Part shown: piece after piece, positions 16,491 to 26,038 of the stretch
Layout: the number at the start of each line of letters is the position of its first letter
How positions within the stretch are numbered: the first letter of the stretch is position 1
Source of the DNA: JALZDI01 sp965653225
GTDB taxonomy: Bacteria; Actinomycetota; Actinomycetes; Propionibacteriales; Nocardioidaceae
DNA length: 46,275 nt
Assembly (NCBI GenBank): GCA_965653225.1
Contig: CBFGZI010000013.1
Coordinates: 1 to 46,275 of the forward strand
Reading direction: 5' to 3'
Position numbers and translations under genes: made by a program
The notes under the pieces: generated by a model
The model's database searches: none
What the model saw: only the letters and a program-made list of their open reading frames with translations
Told to the model about the DNA's origin: nothing

Positions 16491-17640
16491 CCGCCGCTCC
16501 CGCCGACCTTGCGCGAACGCACCACGACGCGCTGCGCGAGACCGTCCGCCGGTTCACCCAGCGCGAGATCGTCCCGCACCTCGACGCCTGGGAGCGGGCC
16601 GGCGAAGTGCCGCGCGACCTGCATGCCGCGGCCGCCAAGCTCGGCCTGCTCGGGGTCGGGTTCCCCGAGGAGGTCGGCGGCGCGGGCGGCGACTACACCG
16701 ACGTGGTCGCGATGACCGAGGCGTTCTGCGAGGCGGGCGCCTCGTCGGGCCTGCTGGCCGCGCTGTTCACCTCAGGCATCGCCGTACCCCACATGGCCGC
16801 GGTCGGCGACCCCGCACTCGTCGACCGGTTCGTACGCCCGACGCTGGCCGGCCAGATGATCGGCTCGCTCGCGGTCACCGAGCCCGACGGCGGCTCCGAC
16901 GTCGCCGCGATCCGCACCCGTGCCCGCCGCGACGGCGACCACTACGTGGTCGACGGCGCCAAGACGTTCATCACCTCCGGCGCCCGCGCCGACTTCGTGA
17001 CCACCGCCGTACGCACCGGCGAGCCCGGCCACGGCGGCATCTCCCTGCTCGTGGTCGAGGCCGGCACGCCGGGGTTCACGGTGAGCCGGCGGCTGGACAA
17101 GATGGGCTGGCTCTGCTCCGACACCGCCGAGCTGTCCTTCGACGGCGTGCGCGTCCCGGCCGGCAACCTCGTCGGCGAGGAGAACGCCGGCTTCGTGCTG
17201 CTGATGCAGCAGTTCGTGAGCGAGCGGCTCGGGCTCGCGGTGCACGCGTACGGCATCGCGCAACGCAGCCTCGACCTGACGCTCGACCACGTGCGGACGC
17301 GCGAGACGTTCGGCCGACCGCTGGTCAGCCGGCAGGTGGTGCAGCACCAGCTGGTCGAGATGCACCGGCGGACCGACGTCGCGCGCACGTACACCCGTGA
17401 GGTCGCGCGTCGCTACGCCGCCGGCGAGGAGCCCATCGTCGAGGCGTGCCTGGCCAAGAACACCGCGGTCGAGGCCTGCGACTACGTCGTCGACCGAGCG
17501 GTGCAGCTGCACGGCGGCGCCGGCTACATGCGCGAGAGCGAGGTCGAGCGGCACTACCGCGACGCTCGCATCCTCGGCATCGGCGGCGGCGCCACCGAGG
17601 TGCTCACCGACCTGTCCGCCAAGCTCCTGGGATACACCTC

Positions 17641-17644
<4 letters not shown>
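16487..17644 (+). CDS. Acyl-CoA dehydrogenase, isovaleryl-CoA dehydrogenase-like
   Basis: The 385-aa FAD flavoprotein has the usual helical-beta-helical fold with SLAVTEPDGGSDVAAIRT in the middle domain and RETFGRPL with QLHGGAGYMRESEVERHYRD in the C-terminal domain. The position that holds the base in medium-chain enzymes is Gly (ILGIGGGATE). A Glu in SERLGLAVHAYG stands where isovaleryl-CoA dehydrogenase has its base, so a branched substrate is likely. The GTG start overlaps the AtuA-like stop (GTGA), and the stop overlaps the carboxylase beta ATG. Confidence 0.88.
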
Positions 17645-19223
<1,579 letters not shown>

Positions 19224-19227
<4 letters not shown>

Positions 19228-21239
19228 GCCCCGTGATCAGACGACTGCTTGTTGCCAACCGCGGCGAGATCGCACGCCGGGTGTTCCGCACCTGCCGCGA
19301 CCTCGGGGTCGAGACCGTCGCGGTCTACTCCGACGCGGACGCGCAGTCACCGCACGTGCGCGAGGCTGACGCCGCGGTGCGCCTGCCCGGCCTGTCGCCT
19401 ACCGACACCTACCTGCGCGCCGATCTTCTCGTCGAGGCGGCGATAAATGCCGGCGCCGATGCCGTGCACCCCGGTTACGGCTTCCTCTCCGAGAGCGCCG
19501 ACTTCGCCCGGCGGGTGACCGACGCGCGGCTGACGTGGGTTGGCCCGCCGGCCGACGCGATCGACGCGATGGGCTCGAAGGTCGCCGCCAAGGCCTTGAT
19601 GGCCGACGCGGGCGTGCCCGTGCTCGGCGAGCTCGACCCGGAGCAGGTCGGCGCCGACCAGCTACCCGTGCTGGTGAAGGCGTCTGCCGGTGGTGGCGGC
19701 CGCGGCATGCGCGTCGTCCGCGACCTCGGCTCCCTGTCGCAGCAGGTCTCCGAGGCGTCCGCGGAGGCGGCGTCGGCGTTCGGTGACGCGACCGTCTTCT
19801 GCGAGCCGTACGTCGAGCAGGGCCGGCACGTCGAGATGCAGGTCCTGGCAGACGCCCACGGCAACGTGTGGGTGCTCGGCGAGCGTGACTGCTCGGTGCA
19901 GCGCCGGCACCAGAAGGTGGTCGAGGAGTCGCCCTCCCCGGCCGTCGACGAGGGTCTCCGCGCCGAGCTCACCGCCGCGGCCGAGGCGGCGGCCAAGGCG
20001 GTCGGCTACGTCGGCGCGGGCACCGTCGAGTTCCTACTCACGGGGGGCTTCGCCCCCCGTGTGCCCCCCGGACCCGCCTTCGGCGGTGACGCGTCAGGCC
20101 AATCACGGTTTTTCTTCCTGGAGATGAACACCCGGCTGCAGGTCGAGCACCCGGTCACCGAGTGCGTCTTCGGCACCGACCTGGTCGCACTCCAGCTGGC
20201 CGTGGCCGAGGGACAGACGCTCGAGGGGTCGCCTCCCGAGCCCCGCGGTCACGCGATCGAGGTACGTCTCTACGCCGAGGACCCGGCCGACGGCTGGCTC
20301 GCGCAGAGCGGGGTCGTGCACCGGTTCGCCGTACCCGCCGTCGACGCGCGCTTCGAGGTTCCGTCGACCTACGGCCTGCGGCTCGACAGCGGCGTCGAGT
20401 CCGGGACCGTCGTCAGCCCCCACTACGACGCGATGCTGGCCAAGGTGGTCGCCTGGGCCCCGACGCGCGCGACCGCGGCGCGGCGGCTCGCGGGTGCGCT
20501 GCGCGGGGCGCAGGTGCACGGCATCACCACCAACCGCGACCTCCTGCTCGGCATCATGCAGGACCCTGACTTCCTCGCCGGACGGGCGACCACCGCCTTC
20601 CTCTCCGCCGACACCGTGGCCCGGCTGGCCAGGGCGCCGCGACAGGAGCGGGACGCCCGGCTCGGTGCGCTGGCCGCGGCGCTGGCCGAGGCGCAGGCGC
20701 ACCGCTCCCGCGTGGCACCGCCGGCCTGGCGCAACGTGCCCTCCCAGCCGGTCGAGAAGCGCTACCTCGTCGACGGCGAGGAGGTCGTCGCGCGCTACCG
20801 CAGCGAACGCGGCCGGCTGGCCTCCGGCGACGGAGAGATCGAGGTCGTCGACGTCGCGCCCGACCACGTCGTGCTGCGCGTGGCCGGCGTGGACGAGCGG
20901 CTCGATGTCGAGCGCTACGACGACGGCACCATCGCGGTCGACTCCGCGCACGCGCACGTCGACCTGCGGCGAGTCCCGCGGTTCACCGACCCCGAGCAGC
21001 AGGTGCACGCCGGCTCGCTGCTCGCGCCGATGCCGGCCTCGGTGGTCGCGGTCGCGGTGGCCGAGGGCGAGAAGGTGCAGGCCGGCGACCCGATCGTCGT
21101 CCTCGAGGCGATGAAGATGCAGCACACCATCCGCGCGCACGAGCCCGGAGTCGTCACCTCGCTGCCCGTGCAGACGGGTCAGCAGGTCGACTCCGGCGCC
21201 GTTCTCGCAGTAGTGACACCGGAAGGGAACCAACCATGA
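19224..21239 (+). CDS. Acyl-CoA carboxylase biotin carboxylase/BCCP (alpha) subunit with in-frame repeat insertion
   Basis: The 671-aa alpha subunit carboxylates its own biotin. Domains in order are biotin carboxylase (1-460: LLVANRGEIARRVFRTC, HPGYGFLSES, ASAGGGGRGMRVV, FLEMNTRLQVEHPVTE), a linker, and a biotinyl domain with VLEAMKMQHTI near the C-terminus, where Lys carries biotin. Where the family has a short turn (LLDGDGRF-like), residues 273-294 form an insert read from a palindromic repeat (20039-20096). I choose GTG 19224 because it overlaps the beta stop (GTGA) like its neighbours; GTG 19233 is possible. The insert lies just before the metal-binding EMN loop, so activity should be tested. 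Confidence 0.92.
20039..20096. repeat. Intragenic copy of the palindrome repeat with strong hairpin
   Basis: Within the alpha-carboxylase gene lies CACGGGGGGC-TTC-GCCCCCCGTG (20039-20061), a perfect 10-bp stem. A second stem, CCGCC-TTC-GGCGG (20074-20086), follows, then an exact TGACGCGTCA palindrome (20087-20096). Compared with the family consensus the segment adds about 18 codons and keeps the frame. It links the gene-end repeats to a mobile or copied element. Confidence 0.8.
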
Positions 21240-22402
21240 GCACAACGGCCTTCGCCGAGAGCGAGGAGCGGCAGGCGCTTCGGCGTGCCGTCGCCGGGAT
21301 GGCCAACGACTTCGGCCGGGAGTACTTCGTACGCTGCGCGAGGTCGGGCGAGCACACCGACGAGCTGTGGTCGGCCGTCGGCAAGAACGGCTACCTCGGT
21401 GTCGCGGTCCCAGAGGAGTACGGCGGCGGGGGAGGTGGCATCGGCGACCTCGCCGCCGTGTGCGAGGAGCTCGCCGCGGCCGGGTGCCCGCTGCTGATGA
21501 TGGTGGTGTCCCCGGCGATCTGCGCCACCGTGATCTCCCGGTTCGGCACGGCTGAGCAGCGTCAGAAGTGGCTGCCGGGGTTCGCCGACGGCACGACCAA
21601 GATGGCGTTCTCGATCACCGAGCCCGACGCGGGGTCCAACGCGCACCGGATCACCACCACGGCCCGCCGGGACGGCGACGGCTGGGTGCTCAACGGCCAG
21701 AAGACGTTCATCTCCGGTGTCGACGAGGCGGAGGCCGTTCTCGTCGTCGGCCGCATGGAGGACTCGCGCACCGGGCGTCTCAAGCCCGCACTTTTCGTCG
21801 TCCCGACGGATGCTCCCGGCTTCGAGTGGAAGCAGATCGACATGGAGCTGGTGTCGCCGGAGAAGCAGTTCACGCTGTTCTTCGACGACGTACGACTGCC
21901 CGGCGACGCGCTGGTGGGCGACGAGGACGCCGGGCTGCCTGCGCTGTTCGCCGGTCTCAACCCCGAGCGGATCATGGCCGCGTCGTTCTCCACCGGGCTC
22001 GCCCGGCACGCGCTGGCACGCGCCACCGAGTACGCCAAGCAGCGGTCGGTGTTCGAGGCGCCGATCGGCTCGCACCAGGCGATCGCGCACCCGCTCGCGC
22101 AGTCGTCGATCGAGATCGAGCTCGCGCGGCTGATGACGCAGAAGGCCGCTGCGCTGTACGACGCCGGCGACGACGCAGCCGCGGGCGAGGCGGCCAACAT
22201 GGCCAAGTACGCCGCGGCCGAGACCGCGTGCTCGACGGTCGACCGGGCCGTGCAGACCCTCGGCGGCAACGGGATGGCCTCGGAGTTCGGGCTCGGCTCG
22301 ATGCTGGTCGCCGCCCGCGCCGGGCGGATCGCGCCGGTGTCGCGGGAGATGGTGCTCAACTTCGTCGCGCAGCACACGCTGGGCCTGCCCAAGTCCTACT
22401 GA
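21236..22402 (+). CDS. Acyl-CoA dehydrogenase (second of the cluster)
   Basis: The 388-aa flavoprotein has MAFSITEPDAGSNAHRITTTA in the middle domain, and QTLGGNGMASEF in the C-terminal domain. The end RIAPVSREMVLNFVAQHTLGLPKSY is typical of a FadE group that lacks the EGTSQ glutamate. A Glu in NPERIMAAS stands at the isovaleryl-type base position. ATG 21236 overlaps the alpha subunit stop (ATGA). Two dehydrogenases with different C-termini suggest two desaturation steps, for example before the carboxylase and after chain shortening; this is inference. Confidence 0.87.
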   Translation: MSTTAFAESEERQALRRAVAGMANDFGREYFVRCARSGEHTDELWSAVGKNGYLGVAVPEEYGGGGGGIGDLAAVCEELAAAGCPLLMMVVSPAICATVISRFGTAEQRQKWLPGFADGTTKMAFSITEPDAGSNAHRITTTARRDGDGWVLNGQKTFISGVDEAEAVLVVGRMEDSRTGRLKPALFVVPTDAPGFEWKQIDMELVSPEKQFTLFFDDVRLPGDALVGDEDAGLPALFAGLNPERIMAASFSTGLARHALARATEYAKQRSVFEAPIGSHQAIAHPLAQSSIEIELARLMTQKAAALYDAGDDAAAGEAANMAKYAAAETACSTVDRAVQTLGGNGMASEFGLGSMLVAARAGRIAPVSREMVLNFVAQHTLGLPKSY

Positions 22403-22484
22403 CGGGCGGGCAAGCCCGCAGGCGCGCGCCCGAGCCGACGTCGTAGTGTGCGCGCACCGGTTGTCTTCGGAAGGGGAGTCGCTC

Positions 22485-23258
22485 GTGTCCACGCCTCCAG
22501 AGGTGCCTTCTGAGCTCGTACGCCTCGAGGTGTCTGACGGGGTCGCCACGATCACGCTCGACTCGCCGCACAACCGCAACGCCCTGTCGCGCGCCCTCGT
22601 CGGCCAGCTCTCCCAGGCGCTCGACGACAGCGCCGCCGACGACTCCGCAAGGGTCGTGGTGCTGCGCTCGTCGCAGCGGGTGTTCTGCTCCGGCGCTGAC
22701 ATGTCCGAGGCGTCCGAGCACGGCATGGAGGACGGCGCCCGCGGGCTCATCGCGCTGTTCCGGCAGGTCGTCGCACACCCCAAGCCGGTCCTCGCAGTGC
22801 TCGCCGGGCCGGTACGCGCCGGCGGCATCGGCATCATCGGCGCCTGCGACGTGGTGGTCGCGACCCAGGAGTCGACGTTCGCGTTCACCGAGGCCCGGCT
22901 CGGGCTCGCGCCGGCGGTGATCTCGCTGACCACGCTGCCGCGGATGACCGACCGGTCCGCGTCGCTGACCTACCTGTCGGGGGAGACCTTCGACGGCACG
23001 GAGGCCGCTCGCATCGGGCTGGTCACCCAGGCGGTGCCGGCCGGCGACCTCGAGGCCACGGTCGACTCCGTGGTGGCGTCGCTGGCCAAGTCCACGACCC
23101 AGGGGCTGAGCGAGACCAAGCACCTGCTGAACACCCGGCTGCTGGCAGGCATCGACGAGCACGGTGACGACCTTGCCGCGATGTCGGCGAGGCTGTTCGG
23201 CTCCGACGAGGCGCGCCAGGCGATGCGCGCCTTCCTGGAGAAGCGCGCGGCCAGGTAG
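22485..23258 (+). CDS. Enoyl-CoA hydratase/isomerase family protein
   Basis: The 257-aa crotonase-fold protein has the oxyanion-hole segments CSGADMSE and AGPVRAGGIGIIGACD. The second acid position in ATQESTFAFTEARLGLAPA has Glu late but the first catalytic Glu typical of hydratases (GGGCE) is replaced by GGIGI, so hydratase activity is uncertain; it could act as an isomerase, hydrolase or methylglutaconyl-type hydratase. GTG 22485 follows a strong AAGGGGAG site at 22471-22478. It lies 82 nt after the second dehydrogenase and may have its own promoter (TAGTGT at 22444). Confidence 0.85.
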   Translation: MSTPPEVPSELVRLEVSDGVATITLDSPHNRNALSRALVGQLSQALDDSAADDSARVVVLRSSQRVFCSGADMSEASEHGMEDGARGLIALFRQVVAHPKPVLAVLAGPVRAGGIGIIGACDVVVATQESTFAFTEARLGLAPAVISLTTLPRMTDRSASLTYLSGETFDGTEAARIGLVTQAVPAGDLEATVDSVVASLAKSTTQGLSETKHLLNTRLLAGIDEHGDDLAAMSARLFGSDEARQAMRAFLEKRAAR

Positions 23259-23260
23259 CC

Positions 23261-23809
23261 ATGGACGACCCAGTGAGCCTGCGCACCGCGCACATCGGCG
23301 ACGCCGCGGCCATCGCGGCCATCTACGCGCCGATGGTGGAGCACTCCCCGGTGTCGTTCGAGGAGACGCCTCCGGACGCCGCCGAGTTCGAGCGCCGCAT
23401 GCGGGCTCGTCCACGGCTTCCGTGGCTGGTCGCGCAGACCTCCGACCGTGTCGTGGGCTACGCGTACGCCGTGCAGCACCGGGAGCGCGCCGCCTACCGC
23501 TGGTGCGCCGACAGCTCGGTGTACGTCGACGAGGCCCACCACGGCCGGGGCGTGGGCAGGATGCTGTACGCGCGGCTGATCGAGGAGATGACCGCGCTCG
23601 GCTATGTGTCGCTGTTCGCGGGCATCGCCCTGCCCAACGACGCCAGCGTCGGGCTGCACGAGGCGATGGGCTACCGGCCCGTCGGCGTCTACCGCAGCGT
23701 CGGCTTCAAGCACGGGCAGTGGCGCGACGTCGGCTGGTGGCAGCGGATGCTGGTCGACCCGCCCGCATCCCCCGCCGAACCCCGCCCCTGGTCCACACCC
23801 CCGTCGTGA
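23261..23809 (+). CDS. GNAT acetyltransferase, phosphinothricin acetyltransferase-like
   Basis: The 182-aa protein is a GNAT acetyltransferase of the Pat/Bar group: IAAIYAPMVEHSPVSFEE at the start, SVYVDEAHHGRGVGRMLYARLIEE as the acetyl-CoA site (GRGVG), GIALPNDASVGLHEAMGYRPVGVYRSVGFK, and WRDVGWWQRML. Relatives acetylate phosphinothricin or methionine sulfone and sulfoximine. ATG 23261 is 2 nt after the hydratase gene, so it is probably co-transcribed. The stop codon TGA (23807-23809) is the first three bases of an exact TGACGCGTCA repeat, and the Pro-rich last 20 residues are unlike the family core. Confidence 0.86.
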   Translation: MDDPVSLRTAHIGDAAAIAAIYAPMVEHSPVSFEETPPDAAEFERRMRARPRLPWLVAQTSDRVVGYAYAVQHRERAAYRWCADSSVYVDEAHHGRGVGRMLYARLIEEMTALGYVSLFAGIALPNDASVGLHEAMGYRPVGVYRSVGFKHGQWRDVGWWQRMLVDPPASPAEPRPWSTPPS

Positions 23810-23936
23810 CGCGTCAATCCGTCTACGCCTGAGGCACTACGCACCTGCGAAACTTTGACGCATCACGAGAGAACACCCTTGGTGACGCGTCAATACTTCT
23901 CCGGTGACGCGCCAAGATGCCTGGGGTGACGCGTCA
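23807..23936. repeat. Palindrome array bounding two convergent stop codons
   Basis: Five copies occur: TGACGCGTCA at 23807, 23883 and 23927, TGACGCATCA at 23856, and TGACGCGCCA at 23905. The first copy supplies the GNAT stop and the last supplies the MFS stop on the other strand, so the intergenic segment starts and ends with the element. TTGACGCATCAC (23855-23866) and GTGACGCGTCAA (23882-23893) can pair into a 12-bp stem with one mismatch. Confidence 0.85.
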
Positions 23937-25160
23937 AACCGTCTCGTGCTCCAGGCTCTGCCCGAGCACGGCGTGCTCCGGAAGCCGCGGCGCCAGCCAC
24001 CGCAGGCCGAGCCCCCCGAAAGTCGTCGCGACGGCGAGAACCGCCCACGGCACCCACGGCCCGAGGGTGAACAGCGCGACCACCCCCGGCGCCACGACAC
24101 CGGCCACGGTGAACGCGTACTGGAACGCCGCCAGGTGCCGGCCCCGCGTCGCCCGGGGCGCAGCCGCCTCCGCGAGCGCGTTCGCGCGCGGTCCGAACAT
24201 CAGCGTCCCCGCCGCCAGTACGAGCACCGAGCCCAGCAGCCAGGCGGCCCGCCAGTCGTGGGGTACGACGAGCGTCGTGACCGCCACCAGGGCCCACACC
24301 AGGTAGAGGCCCGTGCCGACCGTCATCGCGCGCACCCGGCCCAGGTATGCGGTGCGACGCACGGCCTCCGTTCCGAGCAGCGTGCCCAGCGCCGTCACCA
24401 CCGCCAGCATCGCTCCGGGCAGCCACTCCGGAGTGTGCAGAATGTCGATGGCGAAGACGGCCATGCCGGAGAGGAAGAAGTCGGTGACCAGCGCCGTGAG
24501 GCCGGTCACGACGATCAGGGCCAGGTACGGCCGGTTGCGCAGCACCCGCTCCGGTCCGTACGAGCCCTCCGAGGCATGGGCGGTGGCGTGGTGCCGATCG
24601 TGCACGAACGCCCACAGCAGCGCGGCCGCGACGACGAACGTGCCGGCGTCGAGCGCGACCGCCAGGCGCAGGCCGGACTCGTCCACGGCGCTCAGCAACA
24701 GCCCCGCTACCAGTGCGCCTGTACCGAACGCGGCCCCGCGCACCATGTTCACCAAGGCGAACGACCGGTCCTTCGGCCCCGGCGGCGACACGTCGGAGAT
24801 CAGCGCGAACAGCGAGCTGTAGAACCCCTGCTGTCCTGCCGCCAGCAGCATGGCGGCCACGAGGGTGCCGCCGATGTCGCCGGCCAGCAGGTAGGCCCCG
24901 GCCCCGGCCGCCTGCAGCAGCTGGGAGCCGGCGACCACCGTCCGCGGGCCCAGCCGGTCCACCAGCCGTCCGGCGAACGGGGGTGCCAGCAGTCCCGCCG
25001 CCGTGCCGACCGACACCACGGTGCCGGCGACGCCCAGCGGCAGACCCACCACTCTCGTCGCGTAGACGACGGCCAGCGGCAGGAACAGTCCCGAGCCGAG
25101 GTTGTCGACGCCCAAGGCCACGAGCAGCACGAGGCGGTCGCGGCCGGCGGCTGAGCTCAA
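23934..25160 (-). CDS. MFS transporter, 12-TM
   Basis: The 408-aa protein has about 12 hydrophobic helices and a motif A-like FAGRLVDRLGPRTVV after helix 2. It resembles MFS exporters of the MDR type without a recognisable substrate motif. The start is TTG at 25160, overlapping the SDR stop by 4 nt (TTGA). No ATG lies before the first helix, which supports TTG. Its stop is supplied by a TGACGCGTCA repeat. It forms a two-gene unit with the SDR upstream. Confidence 0.85.
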   Translation of the reverse strand: MSSAAGRDRLVLLVALGVDNLGSGLFLPLAVVYATRVVGLPLGVAGTVVSVGTAAGLLAPPFAGRLVDRLGPRTVVAGSQLLQAAGAGAYLLAGDIGGTLVAAMLLAAGQQGFYSSLFALISDVSPPGPKDRSFALVNMVRGAAFGTGALVAGLLLSAVDESGLRLAVALDAGTFVVAAALLWAFVHDRHHATAHASEGSYGPERVLRNRPYLALIVVTGLTALVTDFFLSGMAVFAIDILHTPEWLPGAMLAVVTALGTLLGTEAVRRTAYLGRVRAMTVGTGLYLVWALVAVTTLVVPHDWRAAWLLGSVLVLAAGTLMFGPRANALAEAAAPRATRGRHLAAFQYAFTVAGVVAPGVVALFTLGPWVPWAVLAVATTFGGLGLRWLAPRLPEHAVLGQSLEHETV

Positions 25161-25930
25161 TGGCTGCCGACCATGCCGCCGTCGCAGCGCACCTGCTCGC
25201 CGGTGACATAGGACGCCGTGTCCCCGGCGAGGAACACCACGACCGCGGCGAGCTCCTCGGGCGCGCCGTACCGCCCGGCTGGGATGCTCGCCTGCGACGC
25301 CCGCCGGACCTCCTCCTCGGTCCGGCCGGTCCGCTCGGCCGTCGACCGGTCGACCGAGGTCACCCGGTCGGTGTCGATGCGACCGGGCAGCACCATGTTG
25401 ACCGTTACCCCGTCGGCTGCCACGTCGCCGGCGAGCGACTTCAGGTAGCCGGCGAGCGCGGCGCGCCCGACGTTGGACGCCGCCAGCGTAGGGATCGGCT
25501 GCTGCACGCCGGTCGAGCCGATCGCGACGATCCGCCCCCAGCGGCGCTCCCGCATGCCCGGCAGCACCTCCGCGACGAGCTCCACGTGCGGTCGCACCAG
25601 CAGCCGCGTCGCCGCCTCGACGTCCTCGCCGGACATGTCCTGCGCCACACTCGGCGGCGGCCCGCCGCCGTTCAGCACCAGGATGTCCACCTCGCCGAAC
25701 GCCTCCCGCGCGGCCCGCAGCACGGTCGCGGGAGCGTCCGGCCCGGTCAGGTCGGCGGTCACCCCGACGGCCGAGGGCAGGGACTCGGTCCGCTGCCGCA
25801 CCAGGTCCTCCCGGCGGCCGACCACGACCACGTTCGCGCCCTCACGCCCCAGGCCCTCGGCGACGGCCCAGCCCAGGCCCGACGTGGAACCGAGCACCAC
25901 GGCGGTGCGGCCGGCGACTCCGATGTCCAT
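25157..25930 (-). CDS. SDR family protein lacking the YxxxK motif
   Basis: The 257-aa protein has an SDR Rossmann start (VVLGSTSGLGWAVAEGL) and LNGGGPPPS in the NNAG region. In the place of YSASKAAL it reads SNVGRAAL, so the catalytic Tyr is Ser152 and the Lys is Arg156; the conserved Ser in IGSTG is kept. The C-terminus ends VTGEQVRCDGGMVGSH, like FabG-type SDRs. Some actinobacterial SDR subfamilies share such a change, so it may be a different chemistry or a binding protein. ATG 25930 is chosen as the first start of the Rossmann strand. It precedes and overlaps the MFS gene. Confidence 0.85.
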   Translation of the reverse strand: MDIGVAGRTAVVLGSTSGLGWAVAEGLGREGANVVVVGRREDLVRQRTESLPSAVGVTADLTGPDAPATVLRAAREAFGEVDILVLNGGGPPPSVAQDMSGEDVEAATRLLVRPHVELVAEVLPGMRERRWGRIVAIGSTGVQQPIPTLAASNVGRAALAGYLKSLAGDVAADGVTVNMVLPGRIDTDRVTSVDRSTAERTGRTEEEVRRASQASIPAGRYGAPEELAAVVVFLAGDTASYVTGEQVRCDGGMVGSH

Positions 25931-25994
25931 CAGCCCTCCAGGGTCGGGTGGTGTGACGCTAACAGCCGAGGGTGCCGAGGCCGGTCGGACGAAG

Positions 25995-26000
25995 TAAAGT
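25995..26000 (+). promoter_or_regulatory. Putative -10 box of the helD-like gene
   Basis: TAAAGT lies 38 nt before the GTG start, with AAGGAG at 26029-26034 as ribosome site. I see no convincing -35 box and no palindrome like the rifamycin-associated element placed before some helR genes. Confidence 0.4.
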
Positions 26001-26038
26001 GATGGGTTCGGTTCCGACGAAGGACATGAAGGAGCAGG

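Noticed and set aside
22406..22419. GCGGGC-AA-GCCCGC hairpin as terminator before the crotonase gene
   Set aside because: The loop is too tight, there is no T-run, and the downstream gene continues the operon direction; it may be chance in GC-rich DNA.
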